Assembly: GCA_008704415.1 (NCBI GenBank)
Contig: VXIS01000122.1
Location: forward strand, 1-64,000
Length of the DNA: 64,000 nt
Direction: 5' to 3'
DNA from: Sphaerosporella brunnea
Taxonomy: Eukaryota > Ascomycota > Pezizomycetes > Pezizales > Pyronemataceae
The notes under the pieces were generated by a model that saw only the letters and a program-made list of their open reading frames with translations, was not told the origin of the DNA and searched no databases. Both the position numbers and the translations under genes were made by a program. Of the stretch, positions 21,666 to 32,961 are shown one piece after another. Within the stretch, counting starts at the first letter, position 1. Each line of letters opens with the position of its first letter.

Positions 21666-24600
21666 TTACACTTCCGTCTCCATCTCCCCCCCATCGGGAT
21701 ATCCAGAGCGATGTTTCCACCTCGCTTTCGTTTCATGCCCAATTTCATATCCCCGCTCCTTAATCCCATGTCTAATCCACGCAAATTTCCTCGCAGCGCG
21801 GAATTGCATCAATCCCCTGTGTCGGCGGTGTAGGTCTTTATGTTTATGTTTATACTCCTTGAGTTCATCCTTGAACCGTCTCTTCCAGTCGTCCTCTTCT
21901 CCGCTATCCGAGTCTGACGATGAGGACATGGACACATCAGAACAGTATTCCTCCACCTCTCTCGCGTCTTCCGCAGCTTCCAGCATCTCCATCACGTCCC
22001 TCATATCCCAATCCGCGCCGGCGACAGATTGGTGGTACCCACTGAGCCCCGGCCAGAAACGGAGTTTCAGTCTTAGAGAACCTATGACTTCGCCTTCCGA
22101 CACACAGTTGTTGACAGCCCGCTTCATGTGCCCTCTGCACACCGGCAACTCGAGCTCCATCATCTCGTCATCCACAATGTCTTTTAACCACAGCACTGCC
22201 CACGCCGGCGTTGTGTCAGGGCCGATCGAGTACTTTCGGAGTTAAACGAGTAGACAGGACGACAGGCGTTTGCACACTGCCAGAAGGATAGGGAGATCAA
22301 GATGTTTGCGGTTCCATTCACCAGGGTTGGAGGACGACGCAAACATTTTCCGCTTGGCGTAAAGGGTACGGAAGAGGAGGCGGCATTGGAGCAGGTCGTT
22401 TGGAAGACCAGAGGCGGAGGCGTGAGGGAACATTTCGAGGGTACCTGTGTTCCAGCCGGCAAGAGGGCGGGGTAGTTGCAAGTAGACACTGCGGAAGATG
22501 AGAGACAGGCGGAGACGGCCATAGCCGATGCCACCGACAAGAGGATAGGATGAAGTTACTTGGGAGCGGTTGGAGAAGACCCTGTGTAATGGTAGTACAA
22601 CGACACCGAGCAGTGGGTCGGCTTCGTGTTCGCGGCTGTCTCGGACGGAAATTATGAGCGTGGTGGTATGCCAGTCGCGGAGGAAACGTTCGGTGCTTGC
22701 AACGAACTGCGGCTGCTGTTAGCGCGGCGCAAAGGGTAGTGAGGGGATACTTATAAAGGGCTTGTTATCTTTTAGCTTGGTCGCGTTTTGTACACCTTCT
22801 GGTGGTTAATATTGACTGAGCAGTACGAGCTAGGGAGATCATCGCCCTCCTCGTCTTCCGCTCCTTTGTTAACCCCAGACTCACGGATCTTGTCGACCTC
22901 CAGCCCTTGGATCTGTTCAATCTGATGTACAGGATTCCGCTTGGTACTCGCCGGTGGGTTCGGAACCGGAACCGGAGATGATCTCATCGGTACGTTCCTT
23001 TAGATCTTCCGCCTTTTGCTGTTCAACTTGCCCAAACTCATCAAGTCCTTTTGCTTCCCTCAATTTCCGCTCCGCCTCTTCCTCAATCTTCCGCGTTGTA
23101 GATTCAGCGTCGACATAGCCGCGTCTCTTGAGATAATCGTTAAGCTTCGTCTTCTCGAAAAATCCAACCCCCCAGAGCACTTTTCCAGGACAGGATTCGC
23201 CGTCGTAGTCACAGAAACAATCTTCGCGCGCCGAAATGCAGTTTTTGGTGACATCGTTGGTAATGAGATCCTTAAGAGAAACCTGCACTAAGCCCAGAAG
23301 ATCATCCGCGGTTGTGCGATCTGCGTATTGTCAGCCCATCAGAGGATTCAGATCTGGACGTGATTCGTGATAGTTCGGTTGGCGTGGATACTGCCAGCTG
23401 GTCGATGATCATTGGAATTCACTGGCTAGGATTGGCCATTGGAGATAGTTGCTTTAGATAGCAGCAATAGCAAATCTCCGATATAGCGGGCGCAATAAAA
23501 AACAAGCAGAGTAGGGCGAACTCACCAGAATCCCAAAGCTGCAGCCGTACGTTCTCATCTGCATCGGTTTCTGTCTGTCCTAAGAGCATTGGGTCGGACT
23601 CAGCCCACACTAGTAGTCCTTCGTTTTGGATGATCCTATCACCGCGTACTAATCAGCCTCCAATTCAAGATAACTATCTGTCATGCTATCCCCAGTCGCC
23701 TGGGGCAATGTGATTCGGCCAATCCTGCTGTCATCGTCGTAAGCTCAGCAGGGAAGCTCCCATGGGGATGAGTGTCCATGGGCCAGCATCAAGCGCCCCG
23801 GTTCGCTCCCAGCCGTGATGACCGTGATTAACGCGCCTCTCAGTGCATTGCAACGCCAATGGGAAACAATAAGGCCATCCAACAGTGGAGAAGACTCGCA
23901 CCAGGAAGGATTGTCGGCAATAATTGGTCATGAGGTTGTGCAATGGTGTGTCGAGGTGTAAGATACCAACCTGATATTCGGATGAATGACCAGGAATTTC
24001 CAGTGTGGCATCCCAGAGATCCCGGTCCTAGGGTGATGTTGCCTTACAAAAGTGTTCCTCACGCTCTGTCCTCCAACAGAGTCTCTCCCCGGATATCCCT
24101 GAATAGGAACTGAGGCATTTCAAGGCTCGGTGGGATCCATGTTTTCAGTAGCCTGGTGATGCTCGGGGAAAGGTTGAGCCCCTCCATTGGCTGGATCCAC
24201 CTGCGCAAGAGAAGAAAAGGAGGTAGCCTACCGAGTGTTCCACATCCCCTTTCCCCACTTTCCCCAACCAACCGTTACATACGGGTCTCCACGTTTCTTC
24301 TCCTCGCTCAGCCACTTCTTACCGCCGTCGCCATCCTTGAAGCCCTCAGCACTGATCACTCGGATGAAGAGGACTCCAATAGCGTCCGTATTCGTCTTCT
24401 CGGCGCCGCCCAAGAGCGTCTTCAAGTCCAATGTCAAGCTTCGCGGCGCAACGTACGTGCTGATAGCCTGGTCGATGGAACTCCGAAGAAACTTGTTCAT
24501 GATAGGAACATCCATGATGTTGAGGAAGTTCTTCGTAATTGGTACACAAGAAACATTGACCTTCGGCTGACCCAGAAGTGTGACTATCGCCAGGCTCAAG

Positions 24601-25740
24601 AATGGCGGGTTAGACGTCAGCTGCACCCGCATTCTTGCAGTTGCCAGGAATCCGGTCACCTCAACCCAAACCGGCAACCGAAGTCCTCCTACGCTCCAAA
24701 ACTCGATCAGCAAGTGTGCATTGCGGCTACGCTTCTTCAGTCCCTTCGGTCCGTTCTCATGAGGCCGTGACCGATATGCTACTGCAATCTCGAAGTTCGC
24801 AAAATCCCCTTCTTCCCCGGGCATGCCGTGGGTGTCCTCCGTCGCGTCACCGGCCTCAAGCCAGCGGATGCCCAGAATACGCATGCTCTCGTTTCCTTGA
24901 CCAAAGTCTGCGACTCTGACACCTTTGACCATCTTAGGAAGTGCAGCTTGCATCGCATCCTCTTGCATATCTGCGAGGGCTTTGAAAAGTGCAGTATTGA
25001 CGATGGGCCATAGTGATGACAAGAAAGAGTTTAGCCAGCATGCTTATTCTGGTGGTTTGTACTGTGATTTTGAGGGTTTCTGGATCTCGAGTCAGCACTC
25101 GTTTCCAGACAACCCCCGCAGGACCTCACCTGTTGTGAAACATGCTCAAAACCACTGTGTTCTTCTGAGTCGCCCGCGGTGAAAACCCATACTGCCACCG
25201 CTGTAGCCGCACCCATCATTGCGCATCGTACAACGCCAATGGCCGCCTCTACGGCCCTAAGTGCGACACCTTCACTCCCCACTACGGCCAGCGCCCACAA
25301 AAACATGACTGCCGTGACCGCCGCCGTAGCGACACCAGAGATGCAAGCGGCCATAACCATCCCTTCCCTGAACCTTTCCTCCCGGTCCTCCCCTTCGTCT
25401 CCTTCTCCAACAAATTATTCATTGCATCACGTCTATTATCCGAGTGTTCCCTCCCCGCGCTCTCACCCTCCGGCGGCTCCTGAGGCGGCGAAGGCGGCGG
25501 CAGGATTCGCTCGAGCTCTTGGTCGGTGATGCCATGGATAGAGATGGCAAGATGTGTGACGAGGTCTGTAACCTTGCATTTGTCGTAAGATACAATAGCG
25601 GGCTCGTTTTTTTGCGCAATCAGATCACCGCCTGATGGTTGCTCGCCAGCAGGCGGTTTATTGGCAGTTTGAAGGCCAGTCTTGCTGTAGCAAGGGCTGC
25701 GGCCGTCGCTCGTGAACTCGTCTATGTGCGGGGAATCCAT
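21666..25740 (-). pseudogene. SMP-domain plus multi-C2 membrane tether (tricalbin/E-Syt-like), with stop and frame breaks
   Basis: Order on the minus strand: start at 25740; intron 25466-25405; a membrane segment (GVATAAVTAVMFLWALAVVG); an SMP lipid-transfer domain (WLNSFLSSLWPIVNTALF to about 24480); a first C2 (DPYVTVGWGKWGKGMW, intron 24231-23636, then IIQNEGLLVW and VRLQLWDSG, intron 23525-23321, DRTTADDLLG); a second C2 (VHQIEQIQGLEVDKI, SYCSVNINHQKVYKTR, DPLLGVVVLPLHRVF); and an acidic, charged C-terminus ending at 21666. Such proteins hold the ER to other membranes and move lipids. Lesions: an in-frame TAA at 22244-22242 splits two blocks in the same frame; one base seems missing near 22790 (KTR to TKLKDNKPF); the joins near 25050-25110 and 22930-22990 do not keep phase. 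Either decay or sequence errors. Confidence 0.7.
23636..24231 (-). other. Unusually long intron (596 bp) inside the first C2 domain
   Basis: Donor CG|GTAGGC and acceptor GTGATAG|G join CGG to ATC, restoring the C2 strand order in phase. No transposon ends were found inside. Other introns of this window are mostly 50-110 bp. Confidence 0.6.
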
Positions 25741-26263
25741 GTTCTTTTTTTTGCAATTGTGTACCTCTGCGTGCGATGTAGCTTCTTCGAAGTTGTCAAT
25801 ATGTTCTCCCTCACTGCGCAGGAATTGAAGTTATTTTCTTGTGGAATCCGGTGGGCCGAGATAGTTGGATTTCTGGGTAAGATCATTTTCCGACGCATGT
25901 CCGCAGGGAATTCCTTGGAAGAACACAGACAACACGGCATGCGATCGAAGAAAGCGGTTGATGTTTGAAGTTGCACCCGGGCGGGGATTAGCATGCGAGA
26001 GTCGAGCATGTAGAGTATTGTGTGTTCTGACAAACGTCCGGAAAAGGTCCCTTGGCACCCGATTTCTCGGTCACGTTCTTCGGTGCCGCACCTCAACGCC
26101 AAGCCACCAGGTCCACCGTCGCGTTGGATACGCGCGTTACCGATGTCGTCAACCTCCAACACCACAACCACTTGCCAATTCTCTTTGTACATAGATACCC
26201 AGAAACTATCCCTTCGTTGGATTTCAGGGACTTCGTTTCTTTCCCGCCTAACGTTAACCTGTT

Positions 26264-27220
26264 ATGGTAAAAATAGGTGTGGCTTTGCTGTACTACCCAG
26301 CGACGCTAAAAGTCTGGGATTCGCGGGAGACCAACGGAGCCCTAGTCCTGTTTGTAGGCCTGTTCAGTGTCCTGTTCTTGAAGCGCGTGTTGTACCCGTT
26401 CCAGTGGTTTGCACTGTTTATCGTCGTGCTCGGAGTTGGCGTCGTGGGCCTGGCCGGCGCAATCTTCAAGGACCCGACGCCCGAGGACCGGATCAAGGAC
26501 GCCACCACCACCACCACCACCACCGCTATGGGCGACCTTTCTCCCGCCCTCAGTACCGTGATCGGGGTTCTCCTCATTGCGTTTGCGCAGATATTCACGG
26601 CAACCCAGTTTGTAGTGGAGGAATGGGTGTTGGAGAAGTACTCCCTGGAGCCGTTGAAGGTGGTGGGCTGGGAGGGAATCTTTGGCTTTGTCGTCACCAT
26701 GCTCGGGATGGCGATCCTGCACTTTACGATCGGAGTCACCCCCAAGGGCCAATACGGTTACTTTGATGCCATCGAAGGCTGGAGGGAGATGACGCAGTAC
26801 CCCGCTGTCGCCCTCAGCTCCCTGGCCATCATGGTCTCAATCGGTGGCTTCAATTTCTTTGGCATCTCGGTCACTCGTTCTACTCGTTCTATCTCGGCCA
26901 CCGCAAGGAGTATCATCGATACCTGCCGTACTCTGTTTATTTGGATGGTCTCGTTGGCGTTGCACTGGGGTGAGGCCCCCCCCCATCCCCTTTAAACGGA
27001 TTGAAACACTGTCAATGGATCAGAGTCGTTCAAGTGGCTCCAGATCGTCGGTTTCGGACTGCTGGTCTACGGCACTTTCCTGTTTAATGAACTGGTCCAG
27101 CCCCCGCTGCGCGTGTGTATGGGCAGCTCGCGCAAGGCAACGCAGGTCGAGGACCAGGATGGCTCCGGCACCGAGGACCGTGCTGGGCTGCTGCCGGAGG
27201 GGCCTATCGAGCATATTTAG
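26264..27220 (+). pseudogene. SLC35F6-like drug/metabolite transporter, 5' half missing
   Basis: The C-terminal half is well kept: TNGALVLFVGLFSVLFLKR, PFQWFALFIVVLGVG, VIGVLLIAFAQIFTATQFV, EEWVLEKYSLEPLKVVGWEG, FNFFGISVTRS, IIDTCRTLFIWMVSLAL, then a 54-bp intron (26970-27023), SFKWLQIVGFGLLVYGTF and a charged tail. Family members have about ten membrane segments in two EamA repeats. Here only the end of the first repeat and all of the second are found. The acceptor GGGAG|ACC at 26328-26330 sits where family exons begin, but no upstream exon with the expected N-terminal motifs was found before the divergent start of the neighbour at 25740. Translation from ATG 26264 would give about 309 aa with an odd N-terminus. 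A His/Thr-coding ACC repeat lies at 26501-26524. Confidence 0.65.
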
Positions 27221-28070
27221 GACAGAAGCCGAGGCTCCCAGGAGCGGTGAAATTGTAATCTTTTTGTTGCTTGTCTTGTGCTTTCTTCGCGTTTGTTTTT
27301 TTTCGGGCCGTTATTTTTTGTGTGCTTGCGATGCTTTTGCGTTTGGATTTCTTTTCATGGAGTGTGGTGTGTGTGGTGTTCTTCTGTCCTTTCCGGTTTC
27401 CCCTGCGTGCACTGCTTTTTTGTTTTTTTTTTATCATAGGATTGTCCGTCGGTGTAGAGATACTTATGTACTCAAGGCGATGATGGTTGATGGCTCTGCC
27501 CTATGTTAGACACCTACCTACCTCATTGAGTAGAATAAATACCCGTGTATTTGTGCTTTGGACCTGGCCACCGTTCCCTACGGCAACAATGTTGGAGGTA
27601 TGAGGTGACTTGGGGTATATACTGCGGGTACTCTCGGTATAAGTGATTGCCATCACCGAATCTCCACTGGAATGTTTTCTATGAAAGTCAAACGATCACA
27701 TAGAACGAGACTGCATACTCCACGACGAACATTCGAATAATAATAATCTTCCCTCATAGTCACTACCTATAAACGGAAGAACGCACCATTAAGGAGAGCC
27801 GTGATTGGGATTATGATCGGGGTGGGAGGGGAGCGGGGTGATTGTACTTTCTCTACGGCCGTTGGGTAGGTGAGCGTTGACTTGTATCTCATGTTGGGTC
27901 ACGGCGAGTCACGGCGAGTCACTCGAGTGGTGCAATTATGCAGAGAGCCGGTATTTTGCACGGTATATACCGAAAGAACGGTACCGAGTTACTCTCACGC
28001 AATTGTACATGAAAAACCCAGGCAAGAAAAAGGACATAAGCGTCTCCATAAGTGTATCGCAAACACCTCT
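27221..28070. other. No recognisable gene
   Basis: Low-complexity T-rich sequence downstream of the transporter, a short duplicated GTCACGGCGA at about 27898-27918, and a partial MITE arm ACCGAATCTCC at 27656-27666. Confidence 0.4.
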
Positions 28071-28988
28071 TTACCTCACTTCAACACCCTCAGCTTCAGG
28101 ATCATAAGTCTCGCCCGCCTCCCGCCACTGACCTAGAAACTCATCCTGGCGCCATTCTTGCGTCAGCAGCTCGACACCCTTCTCAATGTCGGTATGGACA
28201 AGACGTCCATATTCAAACCCATCCGTAAATATAAACAATCCCGCAGAACACTGAACAAGCAGAACATTAAACAGATTACTCCTGTACACGCCATTAAACC
28301 ATATCCTCTCCAGGCCAAAGCTGTTCCGGATCTCATCGGACACCATTTTCTCGTAGATGTCATCCGCCTGTTCTCCTCCAACTTCAATCTTCGAGACGAA
28401 GCCTTCTTCTATTGCCGCCTTGAAACCATATCCGTCACTTGGCAACCTGCTTCCCGGAGTGCTGACGCCATCAGTTCGCAATTTAGACACATGGGTTTGC
28501 CCTGGGCGATCTCGACCGACTGTCCCGCTTGTAGCCAGCTTATGCACATCTTCGTATCTACCGAAACACTGTGCACGACCAGCGAGGGTCGGGCAGCTGC
28601 AATTAGGAAGACTATATCTTCGCCGCAATTGCCGAATACTTGCGAAATCTGCGGGATCACTGCTCGACTCCCCAAACGTATCATCCGCCCAGCTTGCTGA
28701 GCCATCGCCGCCACTCTCGGTGTCATGTCGGGCTTCACTATCCAAGCTGGAGTCTCGTATCGACCATGACGCTCTGCTGCATCCACTGCGAACCGCCGGA
28801 GTACTGCTACTGCTTTCATGTTTCGACATTGACGGTGGCGTAGCATTATGGCGTAAACTTCCGAAAACTGGTCCTCCATCGGTGTTATGAGAGCATATGG
28901 AGCTTGCAGATGATCGCGAGGAACTCCCAACGATTGAAGCAGTTGATGACGATTGTAGAATTGGAGTTCCTCCTTTAATCGTCCCCAT
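28071..28988 (-). CDS. Hypothetical protein, Ser-rich N-terminus
   Basis: A single open frame of 305 codons from ATG 28988. The first ~130 residues are Ser/Asp-rich and look disordered. The C-terminal ~120 residues look folded (IWFNGVYRSNLFNVLLVQC, SAGLFIFTDGFEYGRLVH, GVELLTQEWRQDEFLGQW). I do not recognise the family. A second long frame on the same strand (29044-28409, about 211 codons) overlaps the N-terminal two thirds, so the gene could start in that frame and splice into this one. Confidence 0.45.
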   Translation of the reverse strand: MGTIKGGTPILQSSSTASIVGSSSRSSASSICSHNTDGGPVFGSLRHNATPPSMSKHESSSSTPAVRSGCSRASWSIRDSSLDSEARHDTESGGDGSASWADDTFGESSSDPADFASIRQLRRRYSLPNCSCPTLAGRAQCFGRYEDVHKLATSGTVGRDRPGQTHVSKLRTDGVSTPGSRLPSDGYGFKAAIEEGFVSKIEVGGEQADDIYEKMVSDEIRNSFGLERIWFNGVYRSNLFNVLLVQCSAGLFIFTDGFEYGRLVHTDIEKGVELLTQEWRQDEFLGQWREAGETYDPEAEGVEVR

Positions 28989-29893
28989 TTGGTCTTGGGG
29001 AGCAGAGGTTGTGCCACACTGACCACGAAGTGCAGAAATTGCAAGTCGTCAGCGAGGCAACTGGCGGTGGTTGTATGGTAGCGTAGAGGGTGTTAAGGTA
29101 CGCAGCCAACTGGCTAACAGACCCGAGAGGTGCAAAAGAAGGCGTGAGAGGGTGTCCGGAGGAGTAGAAGCGGGATAGAGAGGGAGGGAGAGCGTAAGAA
29201 TTGCGGCGAGAGCTTGATGGAGGGAACAGACGAGTACCGGAACACCGAGAATGAGGACGCAGCGGGTTTGAAGGTTGTCGTAAGGGCCGATATTGACTTC
29301 ACCGGTGCGTCTGCTGCTGGTGTCATATCACGTGACATGACAGTCAAGTATGTAACTCTCACGTCCGGAATGCGCCCAGCACCAGAATCGTGCCCTGCGT
29401 AGCCTCGCATTTCTTTTCGTTAGGCCTAAGTTTCTGCGGCATTGGCTTCGACGAGGGGAAATCCTCTAAAAGCAAGCTGGAATACAGGTCCCCAACACAA
29501 CAGATTTTGCTGTAGACGATCAGCCATGATTTATTATATGTAGATTGAAGTTGTGAAATTGAAGGACGGCCCCGGATTGACGAATGGACCGGAACAGCCC
29601 TGGCCCATTCAAGGGGTCCCGTTTGAACGTCACAAATTCTTCATGACCTCCGTATGGCCGCTGCCCCCATAAAACCGCCGCGTAACTGCAACTGCCCCCA
29701 CGATAGGGCCACTGTGCATCCACCAAAGAAACTTCCGGGCAGCTTATGAAAGGCTCAAGACTTTGCAGCTCAACACCTCAACATCTCACCACCACTACCC
29801 CACTCCTACCCCCCCCCCCCAACCGACAGACGACCAAGCGACCAGACGCCCAGACGACAAGCCAACGAACCCGACGTCGACTAGCAAGCAACC
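28989..29893. other. No recognisable gene
   Basis: Contains a poly-C run at 29812-29820 just upstream of the next gene, probably within its leader. Confidence 0.4.
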
Positions 29894-30313
29894 ATGGACT
29901 TTGACCATCCCAAGTTCCGTTTCGTCGAGCTCTCGAGCCAGCGTAACGGCGAGCGTTTCCTCATCGATGTGGACACCCTCATGGTCGGCGATCCCGAGTT
30001 GCTGCACATCATGGGCGACCCCGAGTTGACCGTGGTTGGCGATATTAACATGGAGAACTACCAGAAGGTCAAGGTCCGTGAGCTCGAGCTTCCCTCCGTC
30101 GTCGTCGGGGAGAAGAAAAAAAAGATTTTGCCGGCGGTTCCGTCGTTGGCGCAGTTGAGGGGAAAGAACAAGGCCATCGTAAAGGACAAGGAGGACAAGG
30201 AGGAGAAGGATTCCAAAAAGGAGTCCAAGACTAAGAAGGAGTCTAGGACCGAGAAGGAGTCCAAGGCCAAGAAGCGTAAGTTGGACCGCTTTTTGGAGGA
30301 TGAAGCGGTGTAG
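29894..30313 (+). CDS. Small Lys/Glu-rich hypothetical protein
   Basis: 139 aa from ATG 29894 (context AACCATGG). The N-terminal 65 residues look folded (FRFVELSSQRNGERFLIDVD, then duplicated GDPELLHIM/GDPELTVVG). The C-terminal half is a repeated acidic/basic stretch (KEESKTKKES-like) ending in a nuclear-signal-like KKRKLDRF. Function unknown; nuclear location is inferred from the basic motif. Confidence 0.5.
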   Translation: MDFDHPKFRFVELSSQRNGERFLIDVDTLMVGDPELLHIMGDPELTVVGDINMENYQKVKVRELELPSVVVGEKKKKILPAVPSLAQLRGKNKAIVKDKEDKEEKDSKKESKTKKESRTEKESKAKKRKLDRFLEDEAV

Positions 30314-30748
30314 TGCGTTGGTACTGATGGTGGATGACAGTGGTTTGTGAGGCTACATCCGGTATGGCGAAGCTGAGGACCCGTTGAGGAGGGAGCTCGT
30401 GTTGACGGCGGAGGAGGGGAAAATAGTTGAGTTGCTTCCGTTACATGGCGTTTCGGTTCGACTGTAATTATTGCCTTTTTGGCTGGTCAGCACTAGAGTA
30501 GATACCCACATGAAAAAAAAAAAAACTGGGGTTCGGGTTTACTGGGACAGTGACGTTGTTGTTGTTTATTGTGGTGGCTTCTAAGTTGATGTGAGGTTGT
30601 TGCGTTTAATGTTTCGGCAGTGGGACGGTACGGGCCGCCGGCGGTGCGGGATCGAGTGGTCGATGCCGGGCTTCCGCGGGCCATCGGCAGCGCGGATCGC
30701 TTTATTGGGCCGCATCACCTTCCGGCTCTTCCCCGACAACGCCGCGCC

Positions 30749-31060
30749 TACAGACCGAAGCATTCTTAAATTCATCCATCACCAAAAATCCACGCAGCTA
30801 TCTACTCCAAAAGTCCAATCAACAAATACCCGGAAGCGTCTACCACTCCATCTCGACTTACAACCATGGCCACCGTCTCGACCTGAACTACCAGTCCACC
30901 ACAGCTTATTGAATCTTACAGACCGAAGCATTCTTGAATTCGTCCATCACCAAAAATCCACGACTCCGCAACTATGTACCCCAAAAATCCTATCAACAAA
31001 CATCCAGAGCCGCCTACCGCGCCGTCTCGGCCTAGCAGCCAGTCTTCCACAGCTAGAGGA
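30749..31060. repeat. Two tandem copies of a ~165-bp unit
   Basis: Copy 1 begins CTACAGACCGAAGCATTCTT near 30749 and copy 2 begins at about 30917. Both continue with CATCCATCACCAAAAATCCA-like sequence, then CAATCAACAAATACC / ATCAACAAACATCC and a CTACC...CCGTCTCG segment. The copies have diverged by substitutions and small indels. No gene is recognised across them. Confidence 0.65.
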
Positions 31061-31586
31061 TAATACATGATGGCGAGGAGCCCATTGGCGGGTACTGGTC
31101 GTTTCCCTTCCTGGGGCACTTGCACCACTGTTCTTTGGGAATTGAGTCCATGACCGAGGGGATGTGCGAACCGCACCCGAACCAGGTGGCGCCGGCTGTG
31201 CGGTCAGGTCTTGTCAGTTGTCACCATCCGAAAGCTCTGGATTTTGGGGAAATACAGCATTTTCCGCAGGTTGTTTTGCTGCACATTGGGTGCATTCCCG
31301 TAAGCCTAAAACCATGTCATAGGAAAAAAACAGGGTTCCTAGACAAAATTTAGATTTGGATGACCCCCCGATAAGAAGACGAAATCCGTGATTTTGAGGA
31401 GGGGGGACCCCCCCTCCACGTAACCAAAAGCCATAACCAAAAAATAGAGCCGCAACGTTGATTGGTTGTTTCAACCTCACCTTGCGCAATTGCGGCGGCT
31501 GAAGCTTCACGAGTAGCACGGCCTCTTTCTACACCGAGCCCACGCCCTCCACTCTCACGATACATCGGATTTGGACTTTTTATTCT

Positions 31587-31835
31587 TTGCGAGACTTTGC
31601 GCGAGTTGCCTCAGGCACAAATTTATCTGGCCCGACGATGCACCGAAAGCCCGAAACAGCGACACCATCGCAGCTCGGCATCCTCATCTACGTGGGGGCG
31701 TTTGGTTTTGTGGACGGTATGCAAGTTCCGGTAGAGGCCGCAGGGGCTCACTACGTTCAAAATGCTTACTATTCGGGCTGGACTTGCTCACACTTTGTTA
31801 ACAACCTCGTCTGCTCGGCCCCGATGGGACAATAG
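31587..31835 (+). pseudogene. DDE transposase N-terminal fragment (Harbinger-like)
   Basis: FGFVDGMQVPVEAAG followed by QNAYYSGWTCSHFVNNLV and CSAPMG matches the first catalytic Asp block and the following strand of fungal Harbinger-like DDE nucleases (FxFVDGxxLPV, QNxxYNGW-HSHF). The frame stops six bases after the deletion junction near 31830. The second and third catalytic residues are missing. Confidence 0.7.
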
Positions 31836-32017
31836 GCTCTGATGGTTTCCAAAAGTGTGCAAATCTCCTCTTCTGTGTAGTTTTTAGAGCCAGCAACCCT
31901 TCCTCTCTGGTTGGAGGCAGCGGGGGTTTGGAAGAGGCTCTGAGACGGCATTCTGAAGCTTCGATGGCGGCGGTAGATGGGTTGAATAAAGTATTGTATG
32001 TTCGAACTGTATTGCAA
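31830..32017 (-). pseudogene. Myb/trihelix-like Harbinger accessory protein fragment
   Basis: GRVAGSKNYTEEEICTLLET into IRAYCPIGAEQ is the start of the Myb-like DNA-binding domain (G-KNY-EEE--LL--I---LPIG--) that accompanies Harbinger-type transposases in fungi. The domain is cut at the same junction as the transposase. Confidence 0.6.
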
Positions 32018-32321
32018 ATGATGGAGAACAGCAATACCTCGACACCTCTTTGTTTTTTATTCTCCTACCCGCTTGTGAGGTTAGAATTGCGCCGTTGTTG
32101 ATGTCTTGTTGAGGCAACGCGAGGTGGTGACGGGTTCGCAAGGTGGTGGATGGGTTCGCGAGGTGGTCGCGAGGTGACAGGGTCGCGATATCACGGGGTA
32201 CGTCATGAGCGACGTGACTGACATCCTCTATTTCGCTCAAGAAGGATTTACGGTCGGCTAGTTGAACCAACATCAGGTAAAATATTTCGGTTCTTGGTTT
32301 TAGGCTTACGGGAATGCACCC

Positions 32322-32961
32322 ATTGTTTATTTTGGATTTCGTTTGTGGGTTTCTTGAGCTTTGTATCCGTGTTTCCTTGCCGTTTGACAGACTGACGGAG
32401 GGGAGATAATTCAAGTTGGGTTGCTTTTGCTATGAAGTCGTGGCCATGAGTTTTTTATCTACGACATCGCGCCGAAGCCGATTAATGCGCCGAAAACGCG
32501 CCGTGCCGTCGTGGGACTCGTGGCGGTCGGTGATTCAGCCCGATTGCCGCGATGTCCCTCCGCCCGTTCACAAGCGCGATACGCCGATAAGATGCGATCT
32601 GATACGAGGATATCAACGGGAAGCACATCCGTGGGTCTGTTCGGCTAATTCCCGAGAATTTGTCGTGACAACTTTAGAACAGATCCACAGGTAAAGAAAT
32701 CACTCATGCTACGTACACGTCCGTTCCTCATCATCTCTATGCAATCTACTGTGTGTTACAGGTTAGATGGGCCTCCTTGCTTTCCATACTGCTGCTCCCT
32801 TAAATTACCGCCGGGAGCCGCAGCCCGGCCCAGATCTGTGGTGTAGGGATCCCTCGGTCGGTAGCAAACGGATAGAAGCCGAACCCTAACATGGCTCGAG
32901 GCCAACCTCAACGGCTTCTCTCCTGCTGATTAAACGTAGCCCAGACAAACTCAACAAAAAG
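32322..32961. other. No recognisable gene
   Basis: A 92-codon plus frame (32416-32694) is Arg-rich and unrecognised. Confidence 0.35.

Larger units (their letters stand above)
31288..32321. mobile_element. PIF/Harbinger-type element, internally deleted, 1034 bp
   Basis: Terminal inverted repeats GGGTGCATTCCCGTAAGCCT (left) and its inverse ending GGGAATGCACCC (right) are matched over about 27 bp. A 3-bp ATT flanks both sides (31285-31287, 32322-32324). The element holds N-terminal fragments of the two Harbinger-type genes, pointing at each other. Confidence 0.75.

Noticed and set aside
26020..26766. 248-codon plus frame overlapping the transporter
   Set aside because: Out of frame with the conserved membrane segments; Arg/Pro/His composition of a shadow frame.
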